A stretch of 15,185 bases of DNA from NIOZ-UU13 sp032250555 (GTDB taxonomy: Bacteria; Planctomycetota; Phycisphaerae; Sedimentisphaerales; Anaerobacaceae), in assembly GCA_032250555.1 (NCBI GenBank), contig JAVVFI010000089.1, forward strand, positions 1-15,185, read 5' to 3'. Position numbers and translations under genes: made by a program. This document shows, piece after piece, positions 13,991 through 15,185 of this stretch; within the stretch, counting starts at the first letter, position 1; every line of letters begins with the position of its first letter. The notes under the pieces were generated by a model. That model was not told the DNA's origin and made no database searches. It saw nothing but the letters and a program-made list of their open reading frames with translations.

Positions 13991-14686
13991 ATGAAAAAGG
14001 ACGAAATCAAAAATGATGAACTGCGTATCGCAGTCGAATCACTGGAGATTATTGCCGATAATTTGGAGCAGTGGCTCCAGGAGCAAAGAGATAGATTCAA
14101 GCATACTACCAAAGCTTTCCGCAAAAAGTGGATTACGGACTGGTTCTCTGATTTCTACGTTATGAAATTTTTCAAAGACGCTGAACACCAAAGACGGTTC
14201 GATGATATTTTAGATTTATACAATCTTTTTCTGCCCGAGATGGTCGGGCCGCTGAAAGAGGTATGGAACAGCTTCTTGCGAAGTGTAAAATTTATGCAGC
14301 AGGTGGAAAGGGATAAGGACAAAATAGAGAAAAGTCACGACCTTGGATTCTGGTGCGTTAATTTCTTCGACACGGCGGCTGTACCATCGGTAGAACGTCT
14401 TAGGCAATTAATAAGACGTACAAGGGAACTCTCATCCCAACACAAGCAAACCGAAGAAATCAAGGAGCAGATAGAAACATTAAAGAAACGCTCGGATGGT
14501 GTACTGAGCAAACAGGTCGCCGAGGTATTGAAGTCCTCTCCTGCGAATATTTCTGCTTCTGATATAGCGGCACTATTAAATAAAAAATACGTCGGAGAAT
14601 ATGAACCTATCAGTCCCTGCTCGGTCGGAAAAACAGAAAACTGGAAAAAACATCGTAGGAATATGAAGGTTAAAACAAAGTCTTAA
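13991..14686 (+). CDS. Helical protein with a probable C-terminal winged-helix region, unknown function
   Basis: 231 aa from ATG 13991, chosen because AAAGGAG (13976-13982) lies 8 bases before it; a TTG at 13961 would start ahead of that site. The protein is almost entirely charged helix. Residues 1-45 hold two helices rich in Glu, Lys and Arg, and 46-85 are aromatic (KKWITDWFSDFYVMKFF). Residues 134-172 are a likely coiled coil (RLRQLIRRTRELSSQHKQTE). The C-terminus (about 170-222) resembles a helix-turn-helix: KQVAEVLKSSP, then SASDIAALLNKKY, then a basic SPCSVGKTENWKKHRR, the order seen in winged-helix proteins with Ser/Thr-rich recognition helices. DNA binding is therefore inferred, not shown. 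A Cys-rich small gene follows 16 bases after the stop, so the two are probably one operon. No signal or membrane segment is visible. I do not recognise a named family. Confidence 0.75.
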   Translation: MKKDEIKNDELRIAVESLEIIADNLEQWLQEQRDRFKHTTKAFRKKWITDWFSDFYVMKFFKDAEHQRRFDDILDLYNLFLPEMVGPLKEVWNSFLRSVKFMQQVERDKDKIEKSHDLGFWCVNFFDTAAVPSVERLRQLIRRTRELSSQHKQTEEIKEQIETLKKRSDGVLSKQVAEVLKSSPANISASDIAALLNKKYVGEYEPISPCSVGKTENWKKHRRNMKVKTKS

Positions 14687-14702
14687 GAAGATGAGGCTGG
14701 AA

Positions 14703-14948
14703 ATGGATAATACAAAAAACCAATGTCAAAGCTGTAAATTTTTCTCCAAAAGCGGCGCAAAAGGCTATTGCCACCGTTACCCCCCGCAAGCATGTGTGGT
14801 GGATGAAGATGATGAACAGGGCAAATTAACAACTTTATACCGCATTCCTGAAGTCCATGAAAATGGCTATTGCGGGGAATGGCAGAATGGAAAGCAAAAA
14901 ACGCAGACAGAAGAATTAGTTATGTCTGAATGCCGCAAACAATACTAA
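14703..14948 (+). CDS. Small Cys-rich probable metal-binding protein, 81 aa
   Basis: The start is ATG 14703, with GAGG (14693-14696) 6 bases before it; an ATG at 14691 has no usable ribosome binding site. Cys8 and Cys11 form a CxxC (CQSCKFF), Cys23 sits in GYCHRYPPQAC with Cys31, and Cys57 is in GYCGEW (55-60). This order, CxxC, then G-x-C-x-R-x-P-P, then a late C-G-E-[WF], is a pattern I recall from many short uncharacterised bacterial and phage proteins; the Cys would bind zinc or an iron-sulfur centre. The C-terminal 20 residues are polar and end with a further Cys77. It follows the helical protein by 16 bases and likely shares its transcript. The function is unknown. Confidence 0.75.
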   Translation: MDNTKNQCQSCKFFSKSGAKGYCHRYPPQACVVDEDDEQGKLTTLYRIPEVHENGYCGEWQNGKQKTQTEELVMSECRKQY

Positions 14949-14989
14949 TCGACTGTTTACTACCAGGACTTGGGTAAAGCCCTTCGTCT

Positions 14990-15030
14990 AAAAAACAACC
15001 GGGGCCTATACTCAATTAGTATAGGCCCCG
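14990..15030 (-). terminator. Strong hairpin terminator, mainly for the right-hand minus-strand gene
   Basis: CGGGGCCTATACT (15000-15012) and AGTATAGGCCCCG (15018-15030) form a perfect 13-bp stem with a 5-base loop. On the minus strand it is followed after four bases by six Ts (14995-14990). On the plus strand the following bases (AATTAATAC) give a poor T-run, so it may stop transcripts from the Cys-rich gene less efficiently. Confidence 0.88.
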
Positions 15031-15044
15031 AATTAATACAACAC

Positions 15045-15080
15045 CTAATTCAATTCCCATCAAAATGGGAATCTAATTAG
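15045..15080 (-). repeat. Second hairpin in the 3' untranslated region of the right-hand gene
   Basis: ATTCCCAT (15053-15060) pairs with ATGGGAAT (15065-15072) over a CAAA loop, and CTAATT (15045-15050) pairs with AATTAG (15075-15080) outside a 2/2 internal loop. It lies between the minus-strand stop (15096) and the terminator, where it could protect the 3' end of the transcript. Confidence 0.6.
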
Positions 15081-15095
15081 TCTCACATCAATTAC

Positions 15096-15185
15096 CTATT
15101 GTACTTCTGTCCAACTTGCTCCATCTACCCAGAAATCACCGGCTGTAAAAGCTATATGGAATGTGATGGAAGCAGGATCGACGTC
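15096..15185 (-). CDS. 3' end of a gene, possible surface or carbohydrate-binding domain protein
   Basis: The last 29 codons and stop (TAG, 15096-15098) of a minus-strand gene that enters from beyond the window. The visible tail includes ITFHIAFTAG and then DFWVDGASWTEVQ. An ending of the form F-W-[IV]-D-[DG]-x-x-[LW]-x-E is typical of the last strand of jelly-roll (carbohydrate-binding) modules, so an exported beta-sandwich protein is a reasonable guess. The downstream hairpins (15000-15080) support the end of a transcript. The product cannot be named. Confidence 0.6.
   Translation of the reverse strand, partial: DVDPASITFHIAFTAGDFWVDGASWTEVQ

Noticed and set aside
13961..14686. TTG start adding ten residues to the helical protein
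   Set aside because: The AAAGGAG site lies downstream of that TTG and is well placed for the ATG at 13991.
12436..15185. CRISPR array, insertion sequence or attachment site in the gene-poor right half
   Set aside because: No regularly spaced repeats of 20 bases or more, no transposase or integrase frame, and no tRNA next to a repeat were found.

Overview
The window reads as chromosomal DNA of a bacterium, most likely a Planctomycetota member of the Phycisphaerae type. This placement is an inference from the type III glutamine synthetase next to PII and GOGAT, an exported creatininase-family protein, moderate GC and strong AGGAGG-type ribosome binding sites; no rRNA or other marker gene is present to confirm it. 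Left and right edges both cut genes.

Positions 1-8769 (+ strand) form an ammonium-assimilation cluster: the end of a PII signal protein gene, a type III glutamine synthetase (glnN), and the two subunits of NADPH-type glutamate synthase (gltB, gltD; stop and start overlap by one base). GlnN makes glutamine from glutamate and ammonium, GltBD turns glutamine plus 2-oxoglutarate into two glutamates, and PII would report nitrogen/carbon status. The PII T-loop has Phe where the uridylylated Tyr51 normally sits. glnN and gltB are separated by 311 non-coding bases holding a long hairpin and a perfect 12-bp palindrome.

Positions 8770-11447 (+) hold a 399-base gap with weak structure, a 39-codon ORF with a good ribosome binding site, and, overlapping its end, a membrane-anchored three-PAS sensor histidine kinase of the NarX/LiaS type with no response regulator in the window.

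Positions 11521-13355 (- strand) carry an exported creatininase-family metal hydrolase, a reading frame interrupted by an in-frame stop (12456-12719) that has the look of real coding sequence, a hairpin embedding a duplicated purine-rich decamer, a clear intrinsic terminator, and an unrecognised 154-aa protein.

Positions 13356-14948 (+) are an AT-rich, mostly non-coding stretch with several inverted repeats and a possible 14-codon leader ORF, followed by a two-gene unit: a helical protein with a probable C-terminal winged-helix region and a small Cys-rich protein. The window ends with two hairpins, one a strong terminator, serving a - strand gene whose last 29 codons are inside the window.

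I did not find CRISPR arrays, tRNA or rRNA genes, insertion sequences or a convincing defence system. The least explained parts are the interrupted frame at 12456-12719 and the 13356-14948 region.
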